Shown: positions 23,201 to 64,000 of the stretch, in pieces
Position numbering within the stretch: the stretch's first letter is position 1
Layout: every line of letters starts with the position of its first letter
Made by a program: the position numbers and the translations under genes
Assembly: GCA_013339895.1 (NCBI GenBank)
Contig: JABACO010000011.1
Span: 6,499,027-6,563,026 of the forward strand
From: Ephydatia muelleri
Taxonomy: Eukaryota; Porifera; Demospongiae; Spongillida; Spongillidae
Length of the DNA stretch: 64,000 bases
Direction: 5' to 3'
The notes under the pieces: model-generated
Told to the model about the DNA's origin: nothing
What the model saw: the letters and a program-made list of their open reading frames with translations, nothing else
The model's database searches: none

Positions 23201-24844
23201 CATGTGGTGCAATGGTCAGTACATGTGGTGCAATGGTCAGTACATGTAGTGCAATGGTCAGTACATGTAGTGCAATGGTCAGTACATGTGGTGCAATGGT
23301 CAGTACATGTGGTGCAATGGTCAGTACATGTAGTGCAATGGTCAGTACATGTGGTGCAATGGTCAGTACATGTAGTGCAATGGTCAGTACATGTGGTGCA
23401 ATGGTCAGTACATGTAGTGCAATGGTCAGTACATGTGGTGCAATGGTCAGTACATGTAGTGCAATGGTCAGTACATGTAGTGCAATGGTCAGTACATGTA
23501 GTGCAATGGTCAGTACATGTAGTGCAATGGTCAGTACATGTGGTACAATGGTCAGTACATGTAGTGCAATGGTCAGTACATGTGGTGCAATGGTCAGTAC
23601 ATGTAGTGCAATGGTCAGTACATGTGGTGCAATGGTCAGTACATGTAGTGCAATGGTCAGTACATGTAGTGCAATGGTCAGTACATGTAGTGCAATGGTC
23701 AGTACATGTGGTGCAATGGTCAGTACATGTGGTGCAATGGTCAGTACATGTAGTGCAATGGTCAGTACATGTGGTGCAATGGTCAGTACATGTAGTGCAA
23801 TGGTCAGTACATGTGGTGCAATGGTCAGTACATGTGGTGCAATGGTCAGTACATGTAGTGCAATCCATACAAGAATTTCTCATTGAGATATCAGGATCAG
23901 AATATTGTATAGATTTTCTAAGCTGTAAAAGCAGGAAGTGTGTAAAAGCCATTTCTCTATGACGAACCAGTGTGTTGAACACACATCCCATTAACAGCTA
24001 GATATGATTGTACCTTAGAAGGATTTTACTCAGAAATAATAAAGTTGCAACAGGACTGCAAGTGATATAAGCATTGCAGTTATGGTGGCATGTACAATGT
24101 TGTGAACCCTTTTTCATTTAAAAATTCTTGCTTTTGTGTCAGTTATATAAACAATGGTTATGGCTTACATTCAGCTTATGTACATGCATCCTGTAGCAGT
24201 AGTATACACTGTTTGTGAACTTCTATATAAATTAGGTGAAAATTCTGACAGCCAAAATCTGAGTAAGGGTCTTTTTGCAATTGCTAACAAACCACTATAT
24301 TGCTATGTTTATTGGATATTTCACCTGTAAGACTAAATCATGCTTCTAACACCGAACGCACGAGACATTTTAACGGGCTTATAGGCTTATCTGGGGTATA
24401 GTGCTGCTAGTGCAAAGAAAGGACTAGTAAATAAATAAAGGACATCAAAAGTTAACGAGCTCACGATGTGAGCATTATTAATTATGCGTGTTCTAATTAT
24501 TCAACTAAACGTCGCGCGGGAAACAGCCTGTGAAGGTGGGCTGGGCGGGCTCTGACCTCTCCAAAAGGCGTCGTCACTTTTTTCTCGACTCGGTCTTTGA
24601 AGAGATCAGGGTTGTCCAGACCCGTCCCGCCGATAATGCCGATCTGCAGAGAAATGGAGGTAGCAAAAAAACACAGTCACTAAGTGGTGGTGATTAATTG
24701 ATCGAAGTGTAATGACAAAAGCAGCTGAAGCACTCCAAAGGAGCGTGTACAACGCACTGCGGCAGCTGCACGTTAGTGTCCGTACATAATGCCACCACGT
24801 CGCTGCTTGCAATAACACTCACCTTTACAGCCATCGTGCAATGA
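8279..24844 (-). CDS. MTAP: S-methyl-5'-thioadenosine phosphorylase
   Basis: MTAP splits methylthioadenosine, a polyamine-synthesis by-product, into adenine and methylthioribose-1-phosphate in the cytosol (methionine salvage). Exons: 24844-24833 (MAVK only), 24643-24557 ([15 protein letters not shown]... TTPFGE), 21436-21378 ([19 protein letters not shown]), 19874-19364 (from [20 protein letters not shown] to [11 protein letters not shown]) and 8440-8279 ([17 protein letters not shown]... stop TAA). All phases join exactly, giving 276 aa (human about 283). Visible active-site signatures are [24 protein letters not shown] and DYDSW. The C-terminus ends [12 protein letters not shown] where mammals have a similar hydrophobic tail. 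Intron 4 is 10.9 kb and introns 2 and 3 contain kilobase tandem arrays. It is divergent from CAPSL. Confidence 0.92.
10226..10935. repeat. Purine-rich minisatellite in MTAP intron 4
   Basis: About 25 units of 20-31 bp built from GTGGACAGTGGGAGGAGAGA with GGGAGGGAGA or GGAAGAGAGG extensions. Purine-rich on +, so pyrimidine-rich on the MTAP transcript. Long overlapping frames here are repeat artefacts. Confidence 0.9.
10972..11115. repeat. Short tandem repeat, ATTAGCAGGTGTGCTACTGA type
   Basis: Six or seven imperfect copies of a 20-31 bp unit (GTGTGCTACTGATCATTAGC or GTGTGTTACTGATATTAGC) in MTAP intron 4, just after the purine minisatellite. Confidence 0.8.
11116..14029. other. MTAP intron 4, unique sequence
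   Basis: Nearly 3 kb without a repeat array or an exon I can support. ORFs at 13078-13511 have no recognisable domain. Confidence 0.4.
14030..14245. repeat. Degenerate tandem repeat (ACTCTGGAGTAACCTTTCCT)
   Basis: Five to seven diverged copies of a unit of about 30 bp with the core TTTACTCTGGAGTAACnTTTCC in MTAP intron 4. The region 14246-15900 shows nothing further that I recognise. Confidence 0.6.
15981..16330 (-). pseudogene. hAT transposase C-terminal fossil
   Basis: On the minus strand the stretch reads [35 protein letters not shown] and [14 protein letters not shown], the typical C-terminal dimerisation region of hAT transposases of the zinc-finger MYM/TTF kind (family pattern PATNATSERSFSALRRLK). 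The usual first glutamate of SERSF is changed and the frame closes at 15981. No upstream catalytic part is visible, so this is a decayed fragment inside MTAP intron 4. Confidence 0.7.
17195..17228. mobile_element. MITE end, GGTCCCTTTTC family (single end)
   Basis: ATTAGGTCCCTTTTCATGGA followed by AATGATCC matches the right terminal repeat of the MITE family seen at 18449, 26797, 36987 and 52105. A left end could not be placed. Confidence 0.5.
17627..17836. repeat. 26 bp tandem repeat, eight near-identical copies
   Basis: The unit is TGGTCCTACTGCCTCCCGAT plus CCCAAC, repeated with almost no variation, which suggests recent expansion. It lies in MTAP intron 4. Confidence 0.92.
17877..18003. 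mobile_element. Small hairpin MITE (about 125 bp)
   Basis: Terminal inverted repeats of about 40 bp: AATAGACCGTTCCCTTTAAG, AACTCCGGAAGTGACATCAC on the left, mirrored by GTGATGTCACGTCCGGAGTT, CTTCTTAAAGGGAAGGGTCT on the right, around a centre of about 40 bp. It directly follows the 26 bp array. Confidence 0.65.
18449..18628. mobile_element. MITE, GGTCCCTTTTC family, two-ended copy
   Basis: Left end GGATCATTGCCACAAAAAGG then CCCTAAAGCATATATTTCCA; right end CGCTAGGTCCCTTTTCACGG then AAACAATCT. The two ends are inverted and flank about 120 bp of AT-rich sequence. Same family as the copy in HEATR1 intron 19. Confidence 0.65.
19898..21364. repeat. 1.47 kb purine-only minisatellite filling MTAP intron 3
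   Basis: Two array phases: a 16 bp unit GTGGATGAGGGAGGAG at about 20020-20560 and a 17 bp unit GTGAGGTGAGGGAGGAG at about 20565-21255, then the 16 bp unit again near 21260. The + strand is almost only G, A and T with no C, so the MTAP pre-mRNA carries an unbroken C/U-rich tract that runs into the acceptor of exon 4 (19875). The reading frames that cross it are artefacts. Confidence 0.95.
21437..22860. other. MTAP intron 2, proximal part
   Basis: Short CA/TG tract next to the acceptor of exon 3 (21440-21483), then AT-rich sequence with no exon, RNA gene or repeat I can support. Confidence 0.4.
22861..23867. repeat. 21 bp satellite-like array, about 48 copies, in MTAP intron 2
   Basis: The unit is GCAATGGTCAGTACATGTRG plus T, nearly invariant except for one A/G position, with one longer unit (extra T) near 23040 and one A-for-G change near 23543. 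Because 21 is a multiple of three it stays open in several frames on both strands, producing long artificial proteins. The following stretch 23868-24556 shows nothing recognisable. Confidence 0.95.
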
Positions 24845-25670
24845 TAAAGATTTATTATAGATTAATGCTACACGAATCCTAGCCGTGAGACGGAGATAAT
24901 ATCCAATAATTACGAACTTTGTTCTGGTACGACCTGGCTGTGTACAGATCATGCTCACACAACCCCCCACCCAATTCTTGGGCATTATAGCATTATATAT
25001 AAAATACGCTTAAATTTATATAGACACGTTTATCTTCCTAAGCTGCTGTAAATTCTTTCACGGTGCTGGTATACTCTACCGTCTGATCTACGTTGTACAC
25101 AACTCATCATTCACGTTGGGTGCTGGTATACTCTACCGTCTGATCTACGTTGTACACAACTCATTATTCACGTTGGGTGGATTGAAAATCTTTAGTCATC
25201 AGTAGCGGCACAGGACGTGATGTTGCCTCAACTCAAATGAATGCGAGTAAAATGTCAGTAAAATCATGCATCATGGAGAAATTTTACTCATATTCACCAT
25301 CTCTGTATTCACTTACAATGTTCAGCAAATCTTCTTGAGTCAGCATCAGTTCGATTACTAGCAACCAGCAAGACATTTTAGGGTCCACACCCGCAAAATA
25401 GAATGGCGCACAAGGAGGCGGGGACAGCTGGTCACAAGCAGAGTGACAGGGATAAATATTGAACACCATTTTAAAAATAATGCCAGTGAAGCGACTCTTA
25501 CTCAGTCTTAGGTGTCTAGAAATATAATTCTACCATAGATACTTTAGAGATACTCTCTCAAGTATCTATGATTCTACACCGTGCAAAGTTGTTTTTTTTT
25601 TTAATATCTTTTTTTTTTTTCTGCGACAAATAATTATCGGGTATGACGTATTAGGCTTTTGAGTTTCGAA
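24845..25670. promoter_or_regulatory. Divergent promoter region MTAP / CAPSL
   Basis: 826 bp separate the MTAP ATG (minus) from the CAPSL ATG (plus), so both promoters must lie here. A 57 bp segment starting GTGCTGGTATACTCTACCGT is tandemly duplicated at 25063-25176, and T-runs occur at 25590-25620. No TATA box is assigned. Confidence 0.5.
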
Positions 25671-27741
<2,071 letters not shown>

Positions 27742-27870
27742 CTCCACCCCTCCCCCCCCCCCCCCCCCAGTTCAGAAGGGGTCTGCATGTACTAAAATTT
27801 TTACCCCTCTTGTAACCATGGCTACAGCAACACTTAATAAGTAACTACTAGCATTTCATTTTGTTGGATG

Positions 27871-27876
27871 ATTAAA
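27871..27876 (+). terminator. Possible CAPSL polyadenylation signal ATTAAA
   Basis: ATTAAA 130 nt after the CAPSL stop. Only 64 bp separate it from the CLPP stop codon on the other strand, so the two 3' UTRs probably overlap. A 17-base poly-C run follows the CAPSL stop (27752-27768). Confidence 0.4.
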
Positions 27877-27939
27877 CAACTGATCTCATTATGAATATAT
27901 TCATGAATGATGCATGTTGGTACCAGTGGAAATATGAAA

Positions 27940-30859
27940 TCAGTTTCTGCTTGTGTTATCAAGGGATTCTCCCTTTGTGAGCACATGATCAATCAGTCCA
28001 AATGCCTTGGCTTCAGTCGGGGACATGAATTTATCCCTCTCTGTGGCTTGCTCTGGAAGGAGAAAAGCCCAGGGGGGAAGGGAAGAGTGAGGGGGAGAGA
28101 GGCCAGCATAACACAGTGCATACTGGATAGAAAGGGATTTAAATTTAAAAATACGACCAACAATCCATACGTGACAAGGTTTCCTTTATGACTACTTCCA
28201 ATTAAAATATCGTGCCCATAGATGAATGATCCAGTGTACACTGTACGACAATACTGGGACCCTGCTACTATTCAAAAGCAACTGGTCACTCTTCCAAACC
28301 AAAGTGTCAAATGAACGCACCAATGACATGGATTGGCTGTCCACAGTGTTCAGCAAGAAGCTCATTGGTCATCCTCTTCAATTTCATGATTTCCTCTGCA
28401 TGGATAGCAATGTCTGTGGCCTGGCCCTGTGTGTGTGTGTGTGTGAGTGTGCATTAAGATGAGGTGTGTGTGTGCATTGTCTACATGTGTGTTGTAAAAC
28501 CTGCACACGCTTTTCAATTTGAACAGTAAATTGCCAACGTGTGAATGTTACATCAGAATGTGTTGAATCGACTCAAAGTGTTTAGATAATAGCAAACATC
28601 ACACCCTCACAACGCCTCAACCCTTGCAACAGTAGCACACATCCATACCCACACAATCGTAACACACCACACCCTCAACAGTAGCACTACACCCTCACAA
28701 TCTTAACACACCACACGGGTCCTCAACAGTAACACCACACACACCACACTCCCATACCCCTGCAGAGCCGTGGGGCTGGTGAATCATGACCCTGGCGTGA
28801 GGCAGACAGTGCCTCATCCCTCTGGTCCCAGCTGCCAGCAGGAAGGCCCCCATGCTGCAGGCCTGGCCCACACACCAGGTGCTCACTGGTGGCTTCATGC
28901 ACTGCATCGTGTCGTATATGGCAAAGCCTGCAGTCACCAGTCCACCTGTGTGTGTGTGTGTGTGTGCATATGTGGTATGTGAGCATGTGCATATGTGGTA
29001 TGTGAGCATGTGCACGTGTGTGTATGTGCACACAGTAGTGGTACATATTTATGTGCACGACAATGGGATGTTTGACTGCCGTTCACAACTTTCCACCACA
29101 GACTTCACCACACACACAAAATAGCACACAAACATATAATTATAGTGGGGGACGGCATCGAGGAAGTATATAATTATGTGGCTGTCCGGTGAAGCAGAAA
29201 TATAAAGGTCCACACATCGATAGATAGCATTTTTTATCTGAGATATCAATACTAAGGTTTTACCCGATTTTATCGCTATTTAGAACTTGAAATTTTGAAG
29301 ATAAAAAATGATAATTCAATTATATTTCACTCATTTCAGTATCGCGTTGACACTTTTATCAGCCTCTATGGACCTCGAGGTACCCATAGCAATTTTTTGC
29401 ACCTTTTTACTATGTTCCGTTCTACAATAATGAAAAATGGCTACGTGTATTTCCAGTGAGAACCCGAGCTCTTTACAGTTGAGTTACTTGGAGACAATGA
29501 TTGCAATATTGAAACGCAAAAGGCCTCGCGCTCTTACTGAGGAAGATTCTCATAGCATACCACTCCCTGCAAGCTGAAGATGCCAAGGAACTGTTGACAG
29601 GTATCCGCTGTCATTTAGGAAGACAATTAGTGGGGGGCGTGGTTATTTGGATTTCCTGCTGATGGTGCCAATCACGATACACCAGTCCAACAGTTTGGGT
29701 TTGAATAGCCAAGTAATGCGGCTATCCGTTGTTGGTAGTGTCCCTTAGGCTTCAGTTCAGGGTTATTCAACAGTTCCTTGGCATCTTCGGCTTGCAGGGA
29801 GCAGTATGCTATGTGAATATGTTCCTCAGTAAGAGCACAAGTCTTCTGAGTTTCAATACCGCAATCGTTGTCTCCAAGTAACTCAACTGTAAAGAGCTTG
29901 GCTACATGCAGCCATTTTTCATTACTGTAGCAAAACATGATCCACGTGAAAACTACAGAGAGGTGTAGTTTAAGAGCGAACATAGTAAAAAGATGCCATG
30001 GGTACCTCAAGGTCCACAGAGGCCAATAAAAATCAACGCAGTGCCAAAATGAGTGAAATATATTGAATTAAAAGAAATTATCGTTTTTTTATATTGAAAA
30101 ATTCAAGTTATAATAGCACTAAAATCGGGTAAAACCTGAATATTGATATATCTGATTAAAAAAATGCTATCTATCGATGTATGGGCCTTTATATTTCTGC
30201 TTCACCGGACAGCCACATAATTATATACTTCCTCGATGCTGTCCCCCACTATAACGCTAATGTCTCTTAAACCATGCTCCAGGAATGAAAAATCCATCAA
30301 CTTCACTCTGTTATCAAGACAACTGATAGTCTCGGTAATGTGGCTGACCTGGACTATTGATGTAGATATGGATGGGTTTCTTGGTGTCCTCGGACTGAAG
30401 GAACAGCAGCTGGGCTACGACCAGACTCGAGTACTGGTCCGTAATCTACTGGACCAAAATGGGAAACATCAGAAGTTCATTCCTTAGTACGTGGCACTTT
30501 GTGCACACGAAACGACATGCAAATATTGATCCAATAGAGCTCGATCGTGCAGCAGCCCTCACGTGATCAAGCATCTTACCGGACCCATGAGGCAAATGAT
30601 GCGTTCTCTCAAGAGCCGCGAGTAGATGTCGTACGCACGCTCACCTCTTCCCTGAATGACGTGCAGAAGGATTAAAACACAGAACTAGGTCAGCATTAGG
30701 TCACCGTCTGCTCCACAACGATGGGTATCACTGTTCTCGGGTTGCAAGAAGTATGGAGTGATCTTTTCAGAGATGCACATAGCGACCTAAGGGTACAGCA
30801 ATATTGTCGCGTAGTATGTATTTTGAGGCGGCTTACCAACACGCAATAGATCTCTGCAT
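27940..30859 (-). CDS. CLPP: Mitochondrial ClpP protease proteolytic subunit
   Basis: ClpP is the tetradecameric serine protease chamber that works with ClpX in the mitochondrial matrix. Exons: 30859-30837, 30786-30705, 30651-30580, 30445-30349, 28945-28758, 28426-28321 and 28052-27940 (stop TGA), all phases consistent, 226 aa. The start is placed at 30859 because it gives [21 protein letters not shown], a typical Arg/Ser-rich mitochondrial presequence, and the only phase that splices. Core motifs: [41 protein letters not shown], the nucleophile Ser in GQACSMGAF, His in MIHQP and Asp in ERDKFMSP. Compared with human CLPP the C-terminal extension is short. Intron 4 carries a foldback element. 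It is divergent from HEATR1, with 120 bp between start codons. Confidence 0.95.
28427..28757 (-). repeat. CLPP intron 5: GU-rich start, (CA)n end
   Basis: On the gene strand the intron opens GTATGGGAGTGTGGTGTGTG, continues with diverged GTGTGG/GTTACTGTTGAG repeats (28600-28757) and ends in CACACACACACACAG at the acceptor. Weaker than, but similar to, the arrangement in TRAPPC5 intron 2. Confidence 0.6.
29141..30253. mobile_element. 1.1 kb foldback (long inverted repeat) element in CLPP intron 4
   Basis: Both ends read TATAGTGGGGGAC inward, and homology of the arms extends about 450-510 bp (29141-29600 and 29740-30253), for example GTGGCTGTCCGGTGAAGCAG in both arms. The arms differ by scattered substitutions and indels, so this is an older insertion. 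The centre (29600-29740) is unique. Terminal TA suggests a TA target as in Tc1/mariner relatives; no transposase is present. Confidence 0.85.
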
Positions 30860-30979
30860 ATTCTTTCAACTTTCCAATTAATGCAAGCATAGCCTATTTA
30901 CGGTATTCCCACGTGTAGTCGGTTGCCACTCCTCTAAGATATATTTCTCTGGGCGAACACTGTATATCGTTCGCTGGAA
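30860..30979. promoter_or_regulatory. 120 bp bidirectional promoter CLPP / HEATR1
   Basis: The only sequence between the CLPP ATG (minus, 30859) and the HEATR1 ATG (plus, 30980). It must hold both 5' UTRs and the shared core promoter. No TATA box is evident; it contains GGCGAACAC and CGTTCGCTGG near the HEATR1 start. Confidence 0.6.
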
Positions 30980-61777
<30,798 letters not shown>

Positions 61778-61795
61778 GGACATGCTCACATTGAA

Positions 61796-61801
61796 ATTAA
61801 A
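61796..61801 (+). terminator. Possible HEATR1 polyadenylation signal ATTAAA
   Basis: ATTAAA 19 nt after the stop codon, with a second ATTAAA at 61835-61840. Either may serve a short 3' UTR. Confidence 0.4.
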
Positions 61802-61841
61802 TTATACGGTGTGGCTATTTTTGGTGTATTATTTATTAAAT

Positions 61842-63364
61842 GCCACATTATTATTTAGGGATGGGAAGGTGTTGCGTAGCCAGAGACAATTTATTTATAA
61901 TAGTGAACACTGTCTTGCATCTCCTAAACAATACACTGTGTTCCATATGACGTACAGAGCAAGGTTACGGACGGTTTTCTGAGTTGAAGTATTATTCACA
62001 GAATGGACTGATGACGTAGTCTGAGGACCATATGCCTGGATCGCACATTGCCACACACGACTATACATGTTTTTCTGCAGCTATGCGAGCACAGAGTTTT
62101 GGTTGTGTTGTGCTAACACAACGCTTAGATAATGGACGTGCTGGATGGCATGATTACATGACAAAGTGAAGTCGAACAAGCCCCGCCCACTCCCTTGCAC
62201 ATAATGTTCAACATCCAGACTGGGACAATGGGACGAAACACTACAGTTATAATGCAACAACAGCTACAATGTTACTGACATATGCTAACTGATTATTATG
62301 AAATGTACATTAATTTGACAGGCATTATGTGTTTGGAATAGAATTACAGTGCTCCCTCACCATATGCAGAGATAGATATAGGCATGTCCAGCCTCTCTCC
62401 TTAGTCAAGGTTACCCTCACAGGTTGTCTTGTGAGACCTTGTGACCTTCATTGCTGATGACATGGACTTGTGTGAATGCTAATGCTGCATGAGAGAAACA
62501 AATAGTTGAGCATGGAAGACACTGCAAGAGAGCCACCTAATTCAGAAGTCTTTCAACTCAAGCAAGAAAAATTCTTTTGTCAGCTCTGTAGGAGGCCATC
62601 AGGGGAGGAGTCCTCATGACTGCCAAGACAATAATCAGACAATATGAAGGCATAGCCTACATGCAAGCAGTGCATGTAAATCATAGATAAGGATGGGGAA
62701 CTTGGGGGTGTACATGTGAAGGGTGCAGCTGCATCTCAGGTGATGGAAGAGCACATATGAGACTGCAGCTTTGTGCATACTCACATCATGCAGGTACATA
62801 TAAGGTTGGAAGGAGTGTTTGAATCAGTCTAGGTGTATTATGTACAGCCACTGGCAGACCCAACACATTGTGAGTGTGTATACTTGTTGCCACTCTGGGG
62901 GGGGGGGGGGGGGTTGAAGCCCAGTTGATACAATTGCAGAACCCATGGAAGATCATCCTGCACAGCTGTAATATCTCCACATTTGAGCAGCTTGAGCTCA
63001 CTTTTTATAGGGTTTTATTTTTTATTTTTTCCAGGAGGAAGTGTGGGCCCATTTCCTCTAAATATATGGCCCCTTGCTCATGTGTTGGCAGTCTTGTGTC
63101 TGTACGTTGTGTACTGACTGTATGGAGGAGTACAATGTAGTGCTGGGGGTTGTGTACAACAGATGTGTACTGACTGTATGGAGGAGTACGATGTAGTGCT
63201 GGGGGCGTGCACAACAGATGCTGCACCAATATTTAAATGATATGTCATCAGTATACATATGGGGCATTGGGTAACCAACCTGCATTACGTTTATGTGAAA
63301 TCAATTTGCATTGAATGGAATAAATAAATGATAGTAGCAGCAATGTGCATGCAGTGGACTCAAG
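61842..63364. other. Intergenic region between HEATR1 and the Ig-domain gene
   Basis: No gene recognised. Contains a 17-base poly-G run (62897-62913) and a tandem duplication of about 60 bp (GTACTGACTGTATGGAGGAG, at 63113 and 63168). Confidence 0.45.
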
Positions 63365-64000
63365 TCACATCAATAAAAATGCAGCCACAAGTGTGCAGCA
63401 GCTAGACCAAAAACAGAAACATGTCCACGATAGAGAGTAGATACTAATTGTCATGCTGCTAGTCAAGGTGTTGTGATCACCAAGTGAGGTGGTGGTGGTG
63501 GTGGTGGTGGTGGTGGTGGGTGTGGTGGTGGGGTCACTGGGTGTGGTGGTGGAGGTGGCAGTAGTGACGGTGGTGGTAGGAGTTGGGGCTGGAGAGGAGG
63601 GGGATGAGAGGAGAGTTATTACACCTTGGCATGCAGCCAACTCTTACTCTGTTCCCTCACGATGATATTGAAGTCGGCCACGCTGTCAAAAACGGTTGGA
63701 CCGTTTGACGGCGAGAAGACCACTCGGCACTGGTACAACCCCGTGTGCTGTGTGAGGAGGGTCTCGAATTCCATGGTGACACTGAGTATGTCTCCATGGG
63801 CCTCCTCTGTCACAGTGATGTTTGAGGTGTTCACCACCTTGGAGCTGTTGTAGGTCCAAAACAATTCATGTTCAAAGGTTGCTCCAACCCCGGCAGTGAC
63901 AGTAGTGCTGCAGGTAGCCGAGTAGACACAACCCTGACATGCATCACCTGATGTAGTGATGCGGAGCCCAGATGTGTTGAGGGGCACTAATCGGAGTTGA
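63365..64000 (-). CDS. Ig-domain membrane protein, 3' exons (5' end outside window)
   Basis: Two exons: 64000-63648 (open to the right edge) and 63588-63365 (stop TGA). The donor CAGA|GTAAGAG and acceptor CTCCAG|CC join in phase. The first exon reads as one Ig-like domain: Cys in YSATCSTTVTAGVG, Trp in HELFWTYNSS, and the second Cys in the HTGLYQCRVVF strand-F motif. The second exon gives a Thr/Pro-rich stalk ((ACC)n-encoded poly-Thr) followed by a hydrophobic Cys/Trp-rich C-terminus (FCFWSSCCTLVAAFLLM) with no cytoplasmic tail. That suggests a surface protein with a C-terminal membrane anchor, possibly GPI; this is inference. The exact family is unknown. Confidence 0.6.

Noticed and set aside
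22861..23867. CRISPR-like array
   Set aside because: The repeats are head-to-tail without variable spacers, and the context is an animal intron.
22837..23991. Frames of more than 300 codons on both strands
   Set aside because: They translate the 21 bp array, whose length is a multiple of three; no unique sequence supports a protein.
27907..28462. Plus-strand ORFs over CLPP exons
   Set aside because: Antisense to exons 6 and 7 of CLPP, which are supported by family motifs and phase.

Overview
The window is nuclear DNA from an animal. The genes are split into many short exons with GT-AG junctions, and the introns are packed with (CA/GT)n tracts, poly-G/poly-C runs, minisatellites and DNA-transposon debris. 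The compact, intron-rich layout and the mix of Tigger/pogo, hAT, MITE and retroelement sequences would suit an early-branching metazoan such as a sponge, but nothing seen here proves the species. All gene names rest on reading the translated exons and checking exon phases by hand; no database search was run.

Genes, left to right. (1) 1-3889 (+): the last four coding exons of a RICTOR homologue (mTORC2), cut by the left edge. (2) 4235-6939 (-): TRAPPC5 (TRAPP subunit 5, BET3-like), seven exons. (3) 8279-24844 (-): MTAP (methylthioadenosine phosphorylase), five exons with a 10.9 kb intron and two huge tandem arrays. (4) 25671-27741 (+): a calcyphosin-like EF-hand protein (CAPSL type), six exons, 208 aa. 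(5) 27940-30859 (-): mitochondrial CLPP, seven exons with the complete Ser-His-Asp triad. (6) 30980-61777 (+): a complete HEATR1/UTP10 gene, about 41 exons and about 2190 aa. (7) 63365-64000 (-): the 3' part of an Ig-domain, Thr-rich, membrane-anchored protein, cut by the right edge. CLPP and HEATR1 are divergent with only 120 bp between start codons; MTAP and CAPSL are divergent with 826 bp between them. RICTOR/TRAPPC5, CAPSL/CLPP and HEATR1/Ig-gene are convergent pairs.

The genes are housekeeping and are not a pathway: TORC2 signalling, vesicle tethering, methionine salvage, Ca2+ binding, mitochondrial proteolysis, and 18S rRNA processing. The unusual content lies in the introns. It includes a nearly perfect 1183 bp palindrome inserted with a 4 bp target duplication into a minisatellite (48490-49672), a second 1.1 kb foldback element (29141-30253), a degraded Tigger-like transposon whose left arm holds a nested 500 bp hAT-like element (43884-47111), a decayed DIRS-like retroelement with a SAP-domain Gag (32110-34778), a short MITE family with several copies, and kilobase-scale minisatellites.

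Two intron patterns may matter for RNA processing. TRAPPC5 intron 2 starts with (GU)n exactly at the donor and ends with (CA)n exactly at the acceptor. HEATR1 intron 14 begins inside a minisatellite whose every unit repeats the donor splice site. I saw no CRISPR array, bacterial operon, rRNA or recognisable tRNA gene.
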